From Rhodococcus qingshengii (GTDB lineage Bacteria; Actinomycetota; Actinomycetes; Mycobacteriales; Mycobacteriaceae), in assembly GCF_021025955.1 (NCBI RefSeq), contig NZ_JAJNCL010000004.1, positions 248,001-312,000 on the forward strand: 64,000 bases of DNA, read 5' to 3'. A program made the position numbers and the translations under genes. Positions 8,471 to 18,293 of the stretch are shown here, in pieces. The notes below the pieces were generated by a model. That model made no database searches, was not told the origin of the DNA, and worked only from the letters and a program-made list of their open reading frames with translations. Positions within the stretch are counted from its first letter, which is position 1; each line of letters begins with the position of its first letter.

Positions 8471-10581
8471 GCCTCGTCCCGCCGGTCGCAAAGAAGGTCC
8501 CCGTCGAACGTACCCATCACGGACACACGTTCGTCGATGACTACGAGTGGCTGCGGGACAAGGACAATGCCGAGGTAGTCGCGTACCTCGAAGCCGAGAA
8601 CGCGTACACCGACGAGCAGACAGCCGCTCTCGAGCCGTTGCGCGAGAAGATCTTCCAGGAGATCAAGTCGCGGACGCAGGAAACCGACATGTCGGTACCC
8701 ACACGCATGGGCAAGTGGTGGTACTACTCACGCAGCGTGGAAGGCAAGTCGTACACCGTCCAGTGCCGGTGCCCCATTGCCGGTGAGGACGACTGGACTC
8801 CGCCCAACCTGACGCCTGGCGTAGAGCTGGCCGGCGAGCAGATCCTCATGGACGGCAATGTCGAAGCCGAAGGGCACGAGTTCTTTTCACTCGGCGCGTT
8901 CTCCATCAGCGAGGACGGCACGTTGCTCGCGTACTCGGTCGACATCGTCGGCGACGAGCGGTACACCTTGCGGTTCAAGAACCTCGAGACCGGCGAAATG
9001 CTCGCCGACGAGATTCCCGACACCGCACCCGGCGCCACCTGGGCGATCGATCACAGTCACGTCTTCTACATGACCGTCGACGACTCCTGGCGTCCGGACA
9101 CCGTGTGGCGTCATAAGCTGGGAACGCCGCAGAGCCAAGATGTTTCGGTCTTCCACGAGCCCGACGAGCGCTACTGGGTCTCCGTGGGTTCGACTCGCAG
9201 CGAGAAGTACCTGATGATCTGGGTCGGGTCCAAGGTGACCAGCGAAGGCTGGATGCTGGAATCGGCGAATCCGGAAGGCGACTTCCGCGTCATCATCCCG
9301 CGTCGCGAAGGCGTCGAATACGGGGCCGAACACGCGGTGATCGGGGGAGAGGACCGCTTCCTCATCCTCCACAACGACGTCGTGGACGGAGTCAAGGCCG
9401 AGAACTTCGTGTTGGTGGAAGCTCCGGTATCGGATCCGACGAACATGACGACGCTGATCGAGCACAGCGCCGACGTTCGTCTGGAAGAAGCCGAAGCCTT
9501 TGCCGGACACCTCGTCCTGAGCTGCCGCCGCGAGGCTCTCACTCGGGTTGCCGTGTGGCCGTTGACCGCTGACGGCTACGGCGAACGTCACGAGATCGAC
9601 TTCGACGAGGAACTCTTCAGCATCGGGATGGGGTCCAACCCGGAATGGGCGCAGCCCACTATCCGGCTCGGCTTCACGTCCTTCATCACTCCCGGGCAGG
9701 TGTACGACTACTACGTCGCCGGTGGTGAACTGGCACTGCGTAAGTCGCAGCCCGTTCTCGGTGACTTCGATGCGAGTAATTACGAGCAGCGCCGCGACTG
9801 GGCTGTGGCCGACGACGGCACCCGCATTCCGCTCTCGATCGTGAGGCGCGTTGGTGCCCCCGAAGGTCCCGCACCGTTGTTGTTGTACGGCTACGGCTCC
9901 TACGAGGCGAGCATCGACCCGTCGTTCTCGGTTGCCCGGCTGTCGTTGCTCGATCGCGGTGTCGTTTTCGTGGTTGCACACGTGCGCGGCGGCGGCGAGA
10001 TGGGCCGTCACTGGTACGAAAACGGTAAGACGCTCACGAAGAAAAATACCTTCACCGATTTTGTCTCTTGCGCAAAGCATTTGATCGACACCGGTGTCAC
10101 AGCCGCTGATCGTATGGTTGCCGACGGCGGTAGTGCGGGTGGATTGCTGATGGGGGCTGTCGCCAACCTCGCTCCGGAACTGTTTGCCGGCATTCTCGCC
10201 AACGTTCCGTTTGTCGACCCGCTGACGTCGATTCTCGATCCGTCATTGCCGTTGACGGTCATCGAGTGGGACGAATGGGGAGACCCGCTGCACAACAAGG
10301 ACGTCTACGACTACATGCGCTCGTACAGCCCGTACGAGAATGTGGAAGCCAAGGACTATCCCGCCATTCTTGCGATCACGAGCATCAACGACACCCGTGT
10401 TCTGTACGTGGAGCCGGCCAAGTGGGTCGCAAAACTGCGCGCCACGAAGACCGGTGACGCTCCGCTACTTCTCAAGACCGAGATGAGCGCCGGACACGGC
10501 GGTGTCAGCGGTCGTTACGAGAAGTGGAAAGAGGTCGCGTTCGAGTTCGCCTGGGTGCTGGACACCGTGGGCGCGAACTAG
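8467..10581 (+). CDS. ptrB: prolyl oligopeptidase family serine peptidase (oligopeptidase B)
   Basis: About 704 residues. An N-terminal beta-propeller region begins with [17 protein letters not shown]. The C-terminal alpha/beta hydrolase domain contains the Ser in [11 protein letters not shown] (about residue 556), the Asp in [12 protein letters not shown] (about 642) and the His in [10 protein letters not shown] (about 677). Family S9A enzymes cut small peptides after basic or proline residues in the cytoplasm. ATG 8467 overlaps the purC stop; the open frame extends far upstream only as a shadow through purC. The purC-ptrB pair matches Rv0780-Rv0782 of M. tuberculosis, where ptrB is split into two genes; here it is one intact gene. 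Confidence 0.93.
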   Translation: MSLVPPVAKKVPVERTHHGHTFVDDYEWLRDKDNAEVVAYLEAENAYTDEQTAALEPLREKIFQEIKSRTQETDMSVPTRMGKWWYYSRSVEGKSYTVQCRCPIAGEDDWTPPNLTPGVELAGEQILMDGNVEAEGHEFFSLGAFSISEDGTLLAYSVDIVGDERYTLRFKNLETGEMLADEIPDTAPGATWAIDHSHVFYMTVDDSWRPDTVWRHKLGTPQSQDVSVFHEPDERYWVSVGSTRSEKYLMIWVGSKVTSEGWMLESANPEGDFRVIIPRREGVEYGAEHAVIGGEDRFLILHNDVVDGVKAENFVLVEAPVSDPTNMTTLIEHSADVRLEEAEAFAGHLVLSCRREALTRVAVWPLTADGYGERHEIDFDEELFSIGMGSNPEWAQPTIRLGFTSFITPGQVYDYYVAGGELALRKSQPVLGDFDASNYEQRRDWAVADDGTRIPLSIVRRVGAPEGPAPLLLYGYGSYEASIDPSFSVARLSLLDRGVVFVVAHVRGGGEMGRHWYENGKTLTKKNTFTDFVSCAKHLIDTGVTAADRMVADGGSAGGLLMGAVANLAPELFAGILANVPFVDPLTSILDPSLPLTVIEWDEWGDPLHNKDVYDYMRSYSPYENVEAKDYPAILAITSINDTRVLYVEPAKWVAKLRATKTGDAPLLLKTEMSAGHGGVSGRYEKWKEVAFEFAWVLDTVGAN

Positions 10582-10608
10582 CCCGGTGTCAATCTGGTTC
10601 TGTGTCAA

Positions 10609-11298
10609 TCAGGTTCTTCGGTAACGAACCTGAGGGCGCCCAGCGCGCCCGTACTCGGTCTCCCGGGTGAGCATGCCGTCGTCTGCCAGCTTTTCCAGGT
10701 AGCGCCAGGCTGTCACCCGGGACACGCCGACCGATGCTGCCACCTCTGCGGCGGTCACGGGTCCCTCCGAATCCCGGACAGACGCTGCGACGAGTCCGAG
10801 CGTTTGAGGCGCAAAGCCTTTCGGTGCCGCTGCTCGATCGTCGGACGTTCGTAGTGCGGACATCGCTCGGTCGATGTCGTGCTGGCTGACCGCAGACTCT
10901 CCAGCGGGAAGTGCTGCACGATATTCGAGGTAGCGCTCGAGCTTGTCGCGGAATGCTGCGAAAGTGAACGGCTTGAGAAGATAGAGGACGATCCCGCGAG
11001 CCACGGCGCTTCGAACCACCTCCAGATCGCGCGCCGAGGTAACCGCGATGATGTCCGGACTGGGGCGCAACCCGCCGAGGGCGGAAGCCACGTCGAGACC
11101 GCTGGCGTCGGGCAACCCGATGTCGAGCAGGACCAGGTCGATGGGCTGGTCGGTGGCGTTGGCCGCCGTAACTGCACGTACGGCGGCGTTCCCGGAATGA
11201 ACCACGCCGTGGACCACGAATTCCGGCACTCGCTCGACGTAGGAACGGTGTGCCTGCGCGATCAACGGTTCGTCGTCGACTATCAGTACACGAATCAT
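10609..11298 (-). CDS. CitB/DcuR family response regulator
   Basis: A 229-residue regulator. The receiver begins MIRVLIVDDEPLIAQAHRSY with the phospho-acceptor Asp at residue 59 (LVLLDIGLP) and Lys in YLLKPF. The C-terminal domain is a winged/HTH segment, TAAEVAASVGVSRVTAWRYL, as in DpiA/CitB regulators of citrate and C4-dicarboxylate uptake. ATG 11298 overlaps the kinase stop (TGA 11295-11297), giving coupled translation. The open frame continues upstream over the kinase gene but has no support there. The divergent dctA-like gene beyond the kinase is the likely target. Confidence 0.9.
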   Translation of the reverse strand: MIRVLIVDDEPLIAQAHRSYVERVPEFVVHGVVHSGNAAVRAVTAANATDQPIDLVLLDIGLPDASGLDVASALGGLRPSPDIIAVTSARDLEVVRSAVARGIVLYLLKPFTFAAFRDKLERYLEYRAALPAGESAVSQHDIDRAMSALRTSDDRAAAPKGFAPQTLGLVAASVRDSEGPVTAAEVAASVGVSRVTAWRYLEKLADDGMLTRETEYGRAGRPQVRYRRT

Positions 11299-12881
11299 CG
11301 CGGTGCTTCCGCCTCGCGCAGCGGGATACGGACGACCAGCATGGAGCCCATCGCCGGTTCGCTGGTGAGCGTGCCGCCGTGCCGTTTCACCACTTGCGAG
11401 ACGAGCGCGAGACCGAGTCCGCGAGAGCCGGATTTTGTGGAGTAGCCACGGCCCTTGGCCTTTTCGAGTGCTTCGGGTGTCATTCCCGGGCCGCTGTCGG
11501 CGACGGCAACAACCATCATCGAATCCTCTTCCATTACCGTCACTTCCACCCACGGAGACTCGCTCGCGCGCGATGCGTCAATAGCATTGTCCACGAGATT
11601 GCCGACCAGCGTGACCAACTCGCGTGCATTGAGCGAAGGAACCGGACCGAGCGCGGTGTCTTCCGTGATGGTCAGGTCGACCCCACGCTCGGTCGCTTCG
11701 CTCATTTTTCCGAGCAGTAGTGCGGCCAGCGCCGGCTCGTGGACCGCATTCATCAGACGATCTATCAGCTGTTGGGACACCCGCAATTCATTGGTGGCGA
11801 AGGCCACTGCGTCTTCGTTTCGCCCCAACTCGACCATCGTGATGATCGTGTGCAGACGATTTGCACTTTCGTGGGCTTGCGATCGAAGCGACTCGGCAAA
11901 ACTACGTACCGAATCCAATTCCCCGAGCACGTTCTGCAGTTCGGTGTGATCGCGAATTGTCAGCACGGTGCCAATTCTGTTGCCCTCCCACTCAACCGGG
12001 TGTTGGTTGACCACCAGCACACGCTTGTCGGTGAGGTGCACTTGGTCCTTGGCGGGCGATGCGTCGTCGACTCGCAAGGTCTCGGGGATGGATGAAAGTG
12101 GCACGGGCCCGTCCGGTAGATCGAGGAGGCGACGTGCTTCGTCGTTGACGATATCCACTCGCGCATCCTTGCTTCGGCCTCGCCCGATCACCACCAAGCC
12201 CTCACCGATGCTGTGCAGGACGGCGTCGTGGTGTTCGTACATGGTGCGGAGTTCATCCGGCGCCATTCCCAGGGTCTGTCGTCTGATACGCCGACTCACC
12301 AGAAGTGAACTCAAGAGCGCGGCAAGGAGACCGCCGCCGGCAACGAACAGGATGACCGGAACACTTTGGGCGAACTGCTTGCTGATCTGTTCGCGGGTGA
12401 CACCGGCAGACACCATACCTACCAGGGTTCCGCCGGAATCGTAGACAGGAGTGACGGCGCGGATCGACGGCCCCAGCGACCCGGCGTACGTTTCCGTGAA
12501 GGTCGCGCCGGCGAGTGCGCGGTCGATGTTCCCGGTGAACAGTTGGCCGATCAGTTCTGGGCTCGTGTGTGTGAACCGAGTGCGATCCGGCGCCATCACC
12601 ACGATGAAATCGACGCCGGTTGCCTGTCGGATTTTCTCGGTCTGTGGTTGCAGAATCGCAGTCGGGTCCGGACTCGTCAGGGCTGCCGCCGTCGAATCCG
12701 ACAGGGCGAGAGTCTGCGCTATCGAGCTGACCTGACGACGGATCGCGTCATCGCTGTCGCGGCGTTCGTCGACAACCGCGAGCGCGGCCCCCACGCCGAT
12801 GACCAGCGCCAACAATGCCAATTGCAGGATCAGGATCTGCCTGGCAACGCTCATACGTCGGCCGGTCTTTCGTTCGACCAT
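11295..12881 (-). CDS. CitA/DcuS family sensor histidine kinase
   Basis: A 528-residue membrane sensor. TM1 is at about residues 14-34 (ILILQLALLALVIGVGAALA), followed by an extracytoplasmic Cache/PDC sensor domain of about 130 residues, TM2 (VPVILFVAGGGLLAALLSSL), a PAS domain and the kinase core. The His is in LRSQAHESANRLHTIITM, a SpoOB-like dimerisation segment typical of CitA/DcuS. The ATP-binding part has NLVDNAIDA, DSGPGM and GSRGLGLALV. ATG 12881 has AGGAGG 6 bases upstream, which decides against the longer GTG 12908. It should sense an external carboxylate and act through the overlapping regulator gene. Confidence 0.92.
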   Translation of the reverse strand: MVERKTGRRMSVARQILILQLALLALVIGVGAALAVVDERRDSDDAIRRQVSSIAQTLALSDSTAAALTSPDPTAILQPQTEKIRQATGVDFIVVMAPDRTRFTHTSPELIGQLFTGNIDRALAGATFTETYAGSLGPSIRAVTPVYDSGGTLVGMVSAGVTREQISKQFAQSVPVILFVAGGGLLAALLSSLLVSRRIRRQTLGMAPDELRTMYEHHDAVLHSIGEGLVVIGRGRSKDARVDIVNDEARRLLDLPDGPVPLSSIPETLRVDDASPAKDQVHLTDKRVLVVNQHPVEWEGNRIGTVLTIRDHTELQNVLGELDSVRSFAESLRSQAHESANRLHTIITMVELGRNEDAVAFATNELRVSQQLIDRLMNAVHEPALAALLLGKMSEATERGVDLTITEDTALGPVPSLNARELVTLVGNLVDNAIDASRASESPWVEVTVMEEDSMMVVAVADSGPGMTPEALEKAKGRGYSTKSGSRGLGLALVSQVVKRHGGTLTSEPAMGSMLVVRIPLREAEAPR

Positions 12882-13000
12882 CGAGCGCCTCCTGAACGTA
12901 ATGAACACAAACTTCCGGGCCCACCTGTTTGCAACAAGAATTCTCCACGACTCGAAGTGATCCCGATCACTTCACAGATATCCGATCCAAAGGACACCCC

Positions 13001-14413
13001 ATGAGCAGCACGGCAACAGGGACAGTAGACGGTTCCCCACAGCCCGAGGGCACCAAGGCAAAGCGCGACAAGACGCATTGGCTCTACATGAGCGTCATCG
13101 TGGCGGTCATCGGCGGCATCCTCGTCGGTTGGCTCGCACCCGAGTTCGGTAAGTCCGTCGGTGTACTCGGAACGTTGTTCGTCAGCCTGATCAAGATGAT
13201 GATCAGCCCGGTCATCTTCTGCACCATCGTGCTCGGCATCGGCTCGGTTCGAGCTGCGGCCAAGGTCGGCAAGGTCGGCGGCCTCGCGCTCGCCTACTTC
13301 ATCGGGATGTCCACCATCGCACTCGCGATCGGCCTGGGCGTCGGCAACCTGCTCAACCCGGGCAGCGGCCTGAACATCACGCCCAACGCGGCCTCGGTGG
13401 CCAAGCTTGCAGATCAGGCCCACAGCGCCGGCGGCACCTGGGACTTCATCGCGTCTATCATTCCGACGTCGATGCTGTCCTCCCTCACAGCCGGCAGCGT
13501 GCTGCAGACTCTGTTCGTCGCCCTTCTGGTCGGTTTCGCGATCCAGTCGCTCGGCAAGTCGGGTGAACCGATTCTCAAGGCCGTCGGATACATCCAGAAG
13601 CTCGTGTTCAAGATCCTGACGATGATTCTCTGGCTCGCCCCGATCGGTGCTTTCGGTGCCATCGCCAGCGTGGTCGGCCAGACCGGGTTGAACGCCGTCG
13701 TCCAGCTCGGAACCCTGATGATCGGCTTCTACCTGACCTGCCTGATCTTCGTCTTCGGTGTTCTCGGAACGCTGCTGCGCGCCGTCACCGGATTCAACAT
13801 CTTCAAGCTGGTCAAGTACTTGGCCCGTGAGTACCTGCTCATCTTCGCCACCTCGTCCTCCGAATCGGCACTGCCGCGTCTGATCGCCAAGATGGAGCAC
13901 GTGGGCGTCGAGCGCACCACGGTCGGCATCGTCGTTCCCACCGGCTACTCGTTCAACCTCGACGGCACCGCGATCTACCTGACGATGGCGTCGATCTTCA
14001 TCGCCGACGCCATGGGACAGCCGCTCGCCTTCGGAGAACAGCTCTCGCTGCTGGTGTTCATGATCATCGCCTCCAAGGGGGCTGCAGGAGTCAGTGGCGC
14101 CGGTCTGGCCACACTGGCCGGCGGACTGCAGAGCCATCGCCCCGAGCTTCTCGACGGCGTCGGACTCATCGTCGGAATCGACCGCTTCATGTCGGAAGCG
14201 CGAGCGATCACCAACTTCTCGGGCAATGCGGTCGCGACTCTCCTGATCGGCGCATGGACCAAGACGATCGACAAGGAACGCGTCGTCGAGGTGCTCGACG
14301 GGAAGATTCCGTTCAACGAGGCAACGATGCTCGACGACGAGGACGAGGAAGAGCAGCACAAACTCGAAACGGCTCCGACCGGCACCAGGCAATCGTTTGT
14401 GAGCCATCACTAG
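13001..14413 (+). CDS. dctA: C4-dicarboxylate:cation symporter (DAACS family)
   Basis: A 470-residue inner-membrane carrier with eight to nine hydrophobic segments. Family motifs include LIKMMISPVIFCTIVLGI, the serine-rich FATSSSESALPRL re-entrant loop, and PTGYSFNLDGTAIYL, which contributes substrate and cation binding in the GltPh/DctA fold. ATG 13001 has AAAGGA 7 bases upstream. It is divergent from the CitA/DcuS-like kinase, an arrangement matching carboxylate-induced uptake. Succinate, fumarate or malate is the likely substrate; glutamate cannot be excluded. The acidic C-terminal tail (DDEDEEEQ) is unusual but not rare. A terminator follows at 14519. Confidence 0.9.
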   Translation: MSSTATGTVDGSPQPEGTKAKRDKTHWLYMSVIVAVIGGILVGWLAPEFGKSVGVLGTLFVSLIKMMISPVIFCTIVLGIGSVRAAAKVGKVGGLALAYFIGMSTIALAIGLGVGNLLNPGSGLNITPNAASVAKLADQAHSAGGTWDFIASIIPTSMLSSLTAGSVLQTLFVALLVGFAIQSLGKSGEPILKAVGYIQKLVFKILTMILWLAPIGAFGAIASVVGQTGLNAVVQLGTLMIGFYLTCLIFVFGVLGTLLRAVTGFNIFKLVKYLAREYLLIFATSSSESALPRLIAKMEHVGVERTTVGIVVPTGYSFNLDGTAIYLTMASIFIADAMGQPLAFGEQLSLLVFMIIASKGAAGVSGAGLATLAGGLQSHRPELLDGVGLIVGIDRFMSEARAITNFSGNAVATLLIGAWTKTIDKERVVEVLDGKIPFNEATMLDDEDEEEQHKLETAPTGTRQSFVSHH

Positions 14414-14518
14414 AAGTGGCTGTGAGCCATCACTGGAAACTGTTCGCCCTGCTGAACGTTTGACTGCGCTGCAGGCGCGGAACCCGATCTACGATCAGTG
14501 ATCCTGGTCGTAACGATG

Positions 14519-14555
14519 AAAGAGACCGCCGCACCAACCGTGCGACGGTCTCTTT
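14519..14555. terminator. bidirectional terminator hairpin
   Basis: AAAGAGACCG-C-CGCAC and GTGCG-A-CGGTCTCTTT arms around CAACC, with terminal T-run, between the convergent dctA-like and monooxygenase genes. Confidence 0.8.
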
Positions 14556-14568
14556 CTGTTCGTGAGTG

Positions 14569-15792
14569 CTATGTGTACCAGGTGGGTTCGGGAATCTCGC
14601 CGGTCAGAAAACGACTACCGACTTCACGGCGCTTGTACGCGAGCGGATCGTGAAGGGTATGCGTCCGGATGTTGCGCCAGTAGATATCCAGGCCGACGTC
14701 GTTGGACGTGGCTCGGGCACCGGTCAGTTCGAAGATCTTGTTGCTGATCTCCAAGGAGACGTCGGCGGCGCGAAGTTTTGCGGCCGCGATGCGTACGGCG
14801 AGGTCGCCGCGAGCCTGCTCGGTGAGGTTTTCGCGAGCATCGTGGAGTACGGCGTCGGCCTCGCGGCTGACCTGGTCCACGAAGGCCTCCGCTGCCCACA
14901 GCTTGGATTGCAAGTCGCCGTAGCCCTCACGGAGGTACCACTCGTCGGTCGCGATTTCGCGGTTGTCGCCTCCGTACGGCCATGGACGCGTACGGGTCCG
15001 GGTGTACTCGGCCGCAGAGTCCAGCGCGCCACGGGCGATCCCGAGGTAGAAGTTGGCAAACACGATCTCGATCGCCGGGAAGTTCAGGGTGTTGTAGACC
15101 AGGGGCTGGAATTCTTTGTCGACAAAGCCTGCCGCACTTGCCCAGTCGACCTCGACGTCGTTGATCTCGACACTGCCGGAATCGGTGAGGCGCTGTCCGA
15201 GGTTGTCCCAATCGCCGCGGAAGATTACGCCGTCCTGAGCAGTCGGCACGATCGCGAACACATGCGTCGCAGTTCCGTCGATGATTCCTTCGAGCACCGT
15301 CAGGTCGGTGACTCGGCCGCCGGTGGAAAACGACTTCACACCGTTGAACACCAGGGTGTCGCCGCGGTCCACGACGGTGAGGTCGGTGTCTCGAGGGTTA
15401 ACCGCGCCGCCGAAGAAGAATCGGTTGCTCGTGTACAGCTCCTCGACAGCGGAGATCTGCGCATCGGTTCCGACCAATCTGGCCGCCCAGGCCCACAGAT
15501 AGTGATACCCGAGCAGTTGTCCGATGGAGCCGTCGGCGCGGGCTATCTCCCGAACCACCTTGTACGCGGTCTCCCATCGCTGCCCGCCGCCGCCGAACTC
15601 GACCGGACCCAGCAGTGTCACCAAACCACTGTCCTTGAGTAGCTGAACTTCTCGGAGCGGCGGTTCACCAGCTCGATCGCGCGCGAGGGCGTCGACGGCG
15701 AGGATGTTGCTCACCTCGCGAGCCCGGTCGATCCAGCCCTCGGATGTGTCGGGAATGCCGACGGAGACTTCGGTTTCACTGGTCACGGTCAT
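14569..15792 (-). CDS. DszC/SfnC-type flavin-dependent monooxygenase (acyl-CoA dehydrogenase fold)
   Basis: A 407-residue protein of the acyl-CoA dehydrogenase superfamily that includes DszC and SfnC, FMNH2-dependent monooxygenases of organosulfur compounds. Visible segments are LLGPVEFGGGG, the middle-domain FNGVKSFSTGGRVTD and the C-terminal FELTGARATSNDVGLDIYWRN that closes the flavin site. ATG 15792 overlaps the stop of the next upstream gene (ATGA), so the two monooxygenase genes form one operon. The pair may form a two-component oxygenase set with a flavin reductase encoded elsewhere. The substrate is uncertain; sulfone or sulfoxide oxidation is inference. Confidence 0.82.
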   Translation of the reverse strand: MTVTSETEVSVGIPDTSEGWIDRAREVSNILAVDALARDRAGEPPLREVQLLKDSGLVTLLGPVEFGGGGQRWETAYKVVREIARADGSIGQLLGYHYLWAWAARLVGTDAQISAVEELYTSNRFFFGGAVNPRDTDLTVVDRGDTLVFNGVKSFSTGGRVTDLTVLEGIIDGTATHVFAIVPTAQDGVIFRGDWDNLGQRLTDSGSVEINDVEVDWASAAGFVDKEFQPLVYNTLNFPAIEIVFANFYLGIARGALDSAAEYTRTRTRPWPYGGDNREIATDEWYLREGYGDLQSKLWAAEAFVDQVSREADAVLHDARENLTEQARGDLAVRIAAAKLRAADVSLEISNKIFELTGARATSNDVGLDIYWRNIRTHTLHDPLAYKRREVGSRFLTGEIPEPTWYT

Positions 15793-17066
15793 GCTTGTAC
15801 ATCCTTTTCGGTCGGTGCAGTCCCGATGGCCCACACGTAAATCGGTTCGGTTCCGTTGATTTCGTAGTCGCCGACAATTTTGGATTTGAAGACGACCGGG
15901 TTGTGACTGGCCACGGTGCGGGCGTTGCGCCAGAACCGATCGAGATCGAGGTCGCGGCTCACTCCGGAAGCACCGAGTGCGTCGAAGATCTTGGCCGTGG
16001 CCGGCACGACCAGTCCGATCGAGGCGACCTGGCCTCGCCCTGAATCGATTTCGGCCGCGATGTTGGCGGCCTTCTCTTCCTCCGGCGAACCGGAGAACGC
16101 GGCTTCGTAAGCCCATTGGGACGACTGCGCGGCGTGCAGTGCAACGGACTCGGCTGCAAAGGCGGCAGAGGACACTTCACCGACCACTTGCTGGATCTGT
16201 GAATCTTGCGCATACCTTGGAGCGTTGCCGTGGCTGAAGGTGCGAGTGCGAGCGGCAACTCGGCGAGAAATCTCGGTTGTCGCAGCCTTGGCGATGCCGG
16301 CGAGAGTGGCGAGATGGAACAGTTGGTAGAACGCGGTCTGGTATTTGAATCGCGTCGAGAAGTCGAAGATGTTCTCCGGCTGGACAATCGCATTCTCGTA
16401 GATGGACGAGCCGGATCCCGTCGTCTGCTGGCCGAAGCCGTTCCAGTCGTCGCTGTGCGTGACACCAGGTTGCCTCGCCTCGACCGCGGCAATCACGAAT
16501 GCGCCCGTGTCGGTGCGCTGCGAGTACAGGTCGATCCAGTCGGCGAAGATCGAACCTGTGCTGTAGAACTTGGCCCCGTTCGCCAGGAAATGATCGGCAT
16601 CCGGTGCCGGCGAGACCTTGGTGTTGGCTTCGCCCAATGCAACATCGCCGATTTCGGTCCAGGCGTTGCCGACCAACTGTCCCTCTGCAAAGCGTCGGAG
16701 CCAGGTGTCACGTTCAGGTCCGGGGTCGGCGACCAGTCGGTCTTCGACAAACGCGAAATGACCGCGCAGTGCCTGGGTGATGTTGGAATCGGCGCTCGAC
16801 AACTCGACCAACAACCGGATCAATTGTGGGATGCTCGCGCCGGATCCGCCGTACGTGGTCGGCACTCGAACGGCGCCGAAGCCTGCCTTCTTGAGTGCGT
16901 CGACCTGTTGGAAGGGAAGCACGTGATCGCGTTCTCGTTCGACGACGGATTGTGCGATGTCCGCGAAGATCGGACGGAATTTCTCTGCCAGTGTTTCGTA
17001 GTCGACCTCACTTTTGATCGGATCTGCGGACCGGGGTACGGCATTCGGCGTCAGTGCGGTGGTCAT
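15789..17066 (-). CDS. second DszC/SfnC-type flavin-dependent monooxygenase
   Basis: About 425 residues, acyl-CoA dehydrogenase fold, paralogous to the next gene. Segments ADSNITQALRGHFAFVED, FLANGAKFYSTGSIFADW and ALGASGVSRDLDLDRFWRNA mark the three domains. No catalytic-base Glu typical of true acyl-CoA dehydrogenases is evident, which fits a monooxygenase role. I chose ATG 17066 for length; GTG 17093 with AAGGA upstream is the alternative. The stop overlaps the second gene, so they are co-translated. It is the first gene of a two-gene unit that probably handles reduced or oxidised sulfur compounds. Confidence 0.8.
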   Translation of the reverse strand: MTTALTPNAVPRSADPIKSEVDYETLAEKFRPIFADIAQSVVERERDHVLPFQQVDALKKAGFGAVRVPTTYGGSGASIPQLIRLLVELSSADSNITQALRGHFAFVEDRLVADPGPERDTWLRRFAEGQLVGNAWTEIGDVALGEANTKVSPAPDADHFLANGAKFYSTGSIFADWIDLYSQRTDTGAFVIAAVEARQPGVTHSDDWNGFGQQTTGSGSSIYENAIVQPENIFDFSTRFKYQTAFYQLFHLATLAGIAKAATTEISRRVAARTRTFSHGNAPRYAQDSQIQQVVGEVSSAAFAAESVALHAAQSSQWAYEAAFSGSPEEEKAANIAAEIDSGRGQVASIGLVVPATAKIFDALGASGVSRDLDLDRFWRNARTVASHNPVVFKSKIVGDYEINGTEPIYVWAIGTAPTEKDVQA

Positions 17067-17191
17067 GGGAAGAATGCAAGCCGTAATCACCACGGGCGTC
17101 GATCCTTCATCGCGACCTGATTCGAAGTGTTGTCAGTCAGCGCAAATCTCGGTTCGATGACCTGCCGGGCAGCCGTACCTAAACCGAGTGG

Positions 17192-18172
17192 TCAGTGTGA
17201 TTGCTCGTGAAGGTGCTCGATGATCCATCCGTTCCATTCGACGGTTCCGCCGGAACCACAATCGTGTCGGAACGGTTGCCCTGGAGAGCCGGGGCATACG
17301 ACCACGCGAAAGTCTCTCGCTCCCAACCGAAGATCGACAGTCGTGCGTATTCCGTCGCCCCTCTCGGTGACACTCTCGAGTGCGTCCGCGGCGACAATTT
17401 CGGTGGCGCGCCGGACAGCGTGCTCGGCGGCCTGAGCGGCCTGAGACAGCGCTGCCCGGCCGCGCAGGTGCGTCATGGACAGTTCTCCGTTCAGGTACTT
17501 CTCGGCTGCATCTATCGCAGAGTTGCCGTCCAGTCGGCTGAAATAGACTGCGGCGGGCCACGCAATCATGTTGGCGGCGAAACGATCTCCACCGATGTGA
17601 CTGCATTCCCACACGTCCGCGATCTGGGCCGCGTCCAGTGCCGCTACAACCGGACGGCCGAGTTCGGCGCAGCACGCATCTTTTTTCCCATGTGTGCAGA
17701 CTCCGAAGAGCGGTTCCGTGCGGGAGCGGCCGAAGGCGGGCTCCAGTCCGGTGGCCATCGATTCGAACGGTAGTGCCGACAGGTCCTCGTATCGGTCCAC
17801 CGACCCTTCTCTCATCCAGTGGCGCGTGCCGTCCGTCCACGCGAGTACACACGTCGGGGTGAGGACTCGGCGGATGCGGGGCCGCCGGATCACCACGAGG
17901 CGGATACGACCCTGCGCTGCGTAGATTTTTTCGGTGAGTGCGTCTGGCAGAACGTCGTCCGGGGCGGACGCCGGCCAGGGCCCGGGGTGCTCGATCAACA
18001 CCCACAGATGTGTCATTCCGGCGCGACCGACCATAGGTTCGCCGGCGGCCGAGGACTGCCGTGTACAGGCGTGAGGGCGTCGACTGGTTTGAGGATTGGC
18101 GACGAATTCCGGAAAGCACTGCATAGGTGCCTTCCCCACGACACCGTCGCTGTGGCAGGGGAGGGAAGACAC
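17192..18172 (-). CDS. sucrase/ferredoxin-like protein (thioredoxin-like Fe-S fold)
   Basis: A 326-residue protein of the sucraseferredoxin-like family. The family opening (CTRQSSAAGEPMVGRAG, then WVLIEHPGPWP) and the cysteine motifs VCTHGKKDACCAELG and WECSHIGGDRFAAN are clear; the latter probably hold an iron-sulfur cluster in a thioredoxin-like fold. GTG 18172 has CTGGAG 7 bases upstream. An IdeR-like box lies 18-36 bases upstream, between this gene and a divergent siderophore-binding lipoprotein gene. Iron control plus a redox cofactor suggests a role in reductive release of iron from siderophore, which is inference. Sucrase activity is a historical name and unlikely. Confidence 0.83.
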   Translation of the reverse strand: MSSLPCHSDGVVGKAPMQCFPEFVANPQTSRRPHACTRQSSAAGEPMVGRAGMTHLWVLIEHPGPWPASAPDDVLPDALTEKIYAAQGRIRLVVIRRPRIRRVLTPTCVLAWTDGTRHWMREGSVDRYEDLSALPFESMATGLEPAFGRSRTEPLFGVCTHGKKDACCAELGRPVVAALDAAQIADVWECSHIGGDRFAANMIAWPAAVYFSRLDGNSAIDAAEKYLNGELSMTHLRGRAALSQAAQAAEHAVRRATEIVAADALESVTERGDGIRTTVDLRLGARDFRVVVCPGSPGQPFRHDCGSGGTVEWNGWIIEHLHEQSH

Positions 18173-18189
18173 GAAAAGGCTCCAGTCTC

Positions 18190-18208
18190 GTAGGTTAGGC
18201 TCACCAGA
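18190..18208 (+). promoter_or_regulatory. IdeR/DtxR-type iron box (divergent)
   Basis: GTAGGTTAGGCTCACCAGA matches the consensus at 15 of 19 positions, including TAGGTTAGGCT uninterrupted. It sits between the divergent sucrase/ferredoxin-like gene (start 18172) and the lipoprotein gene (start 18294) and could repress both. Confidence 0.8.
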
Positions 18209-18293
18209 CTATTGGATGGTGAATCCTTTGCTCAGCCGTGGTGAATGCGCGTGGCTGTGACGGTCGGAAGCAGTCGGTGACAGGAGTGTGTGA

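Noticed and set aside
12851..14410. 519-codon minus-strand open frame opposite the dctA-like gene
   Set aside because: It is antisense to a well-supported carrier gene, its product is a low-complexity Asp/Glu/Gln/Arg mix, and it overlaps the kinase gene; a codon-bias shadow.
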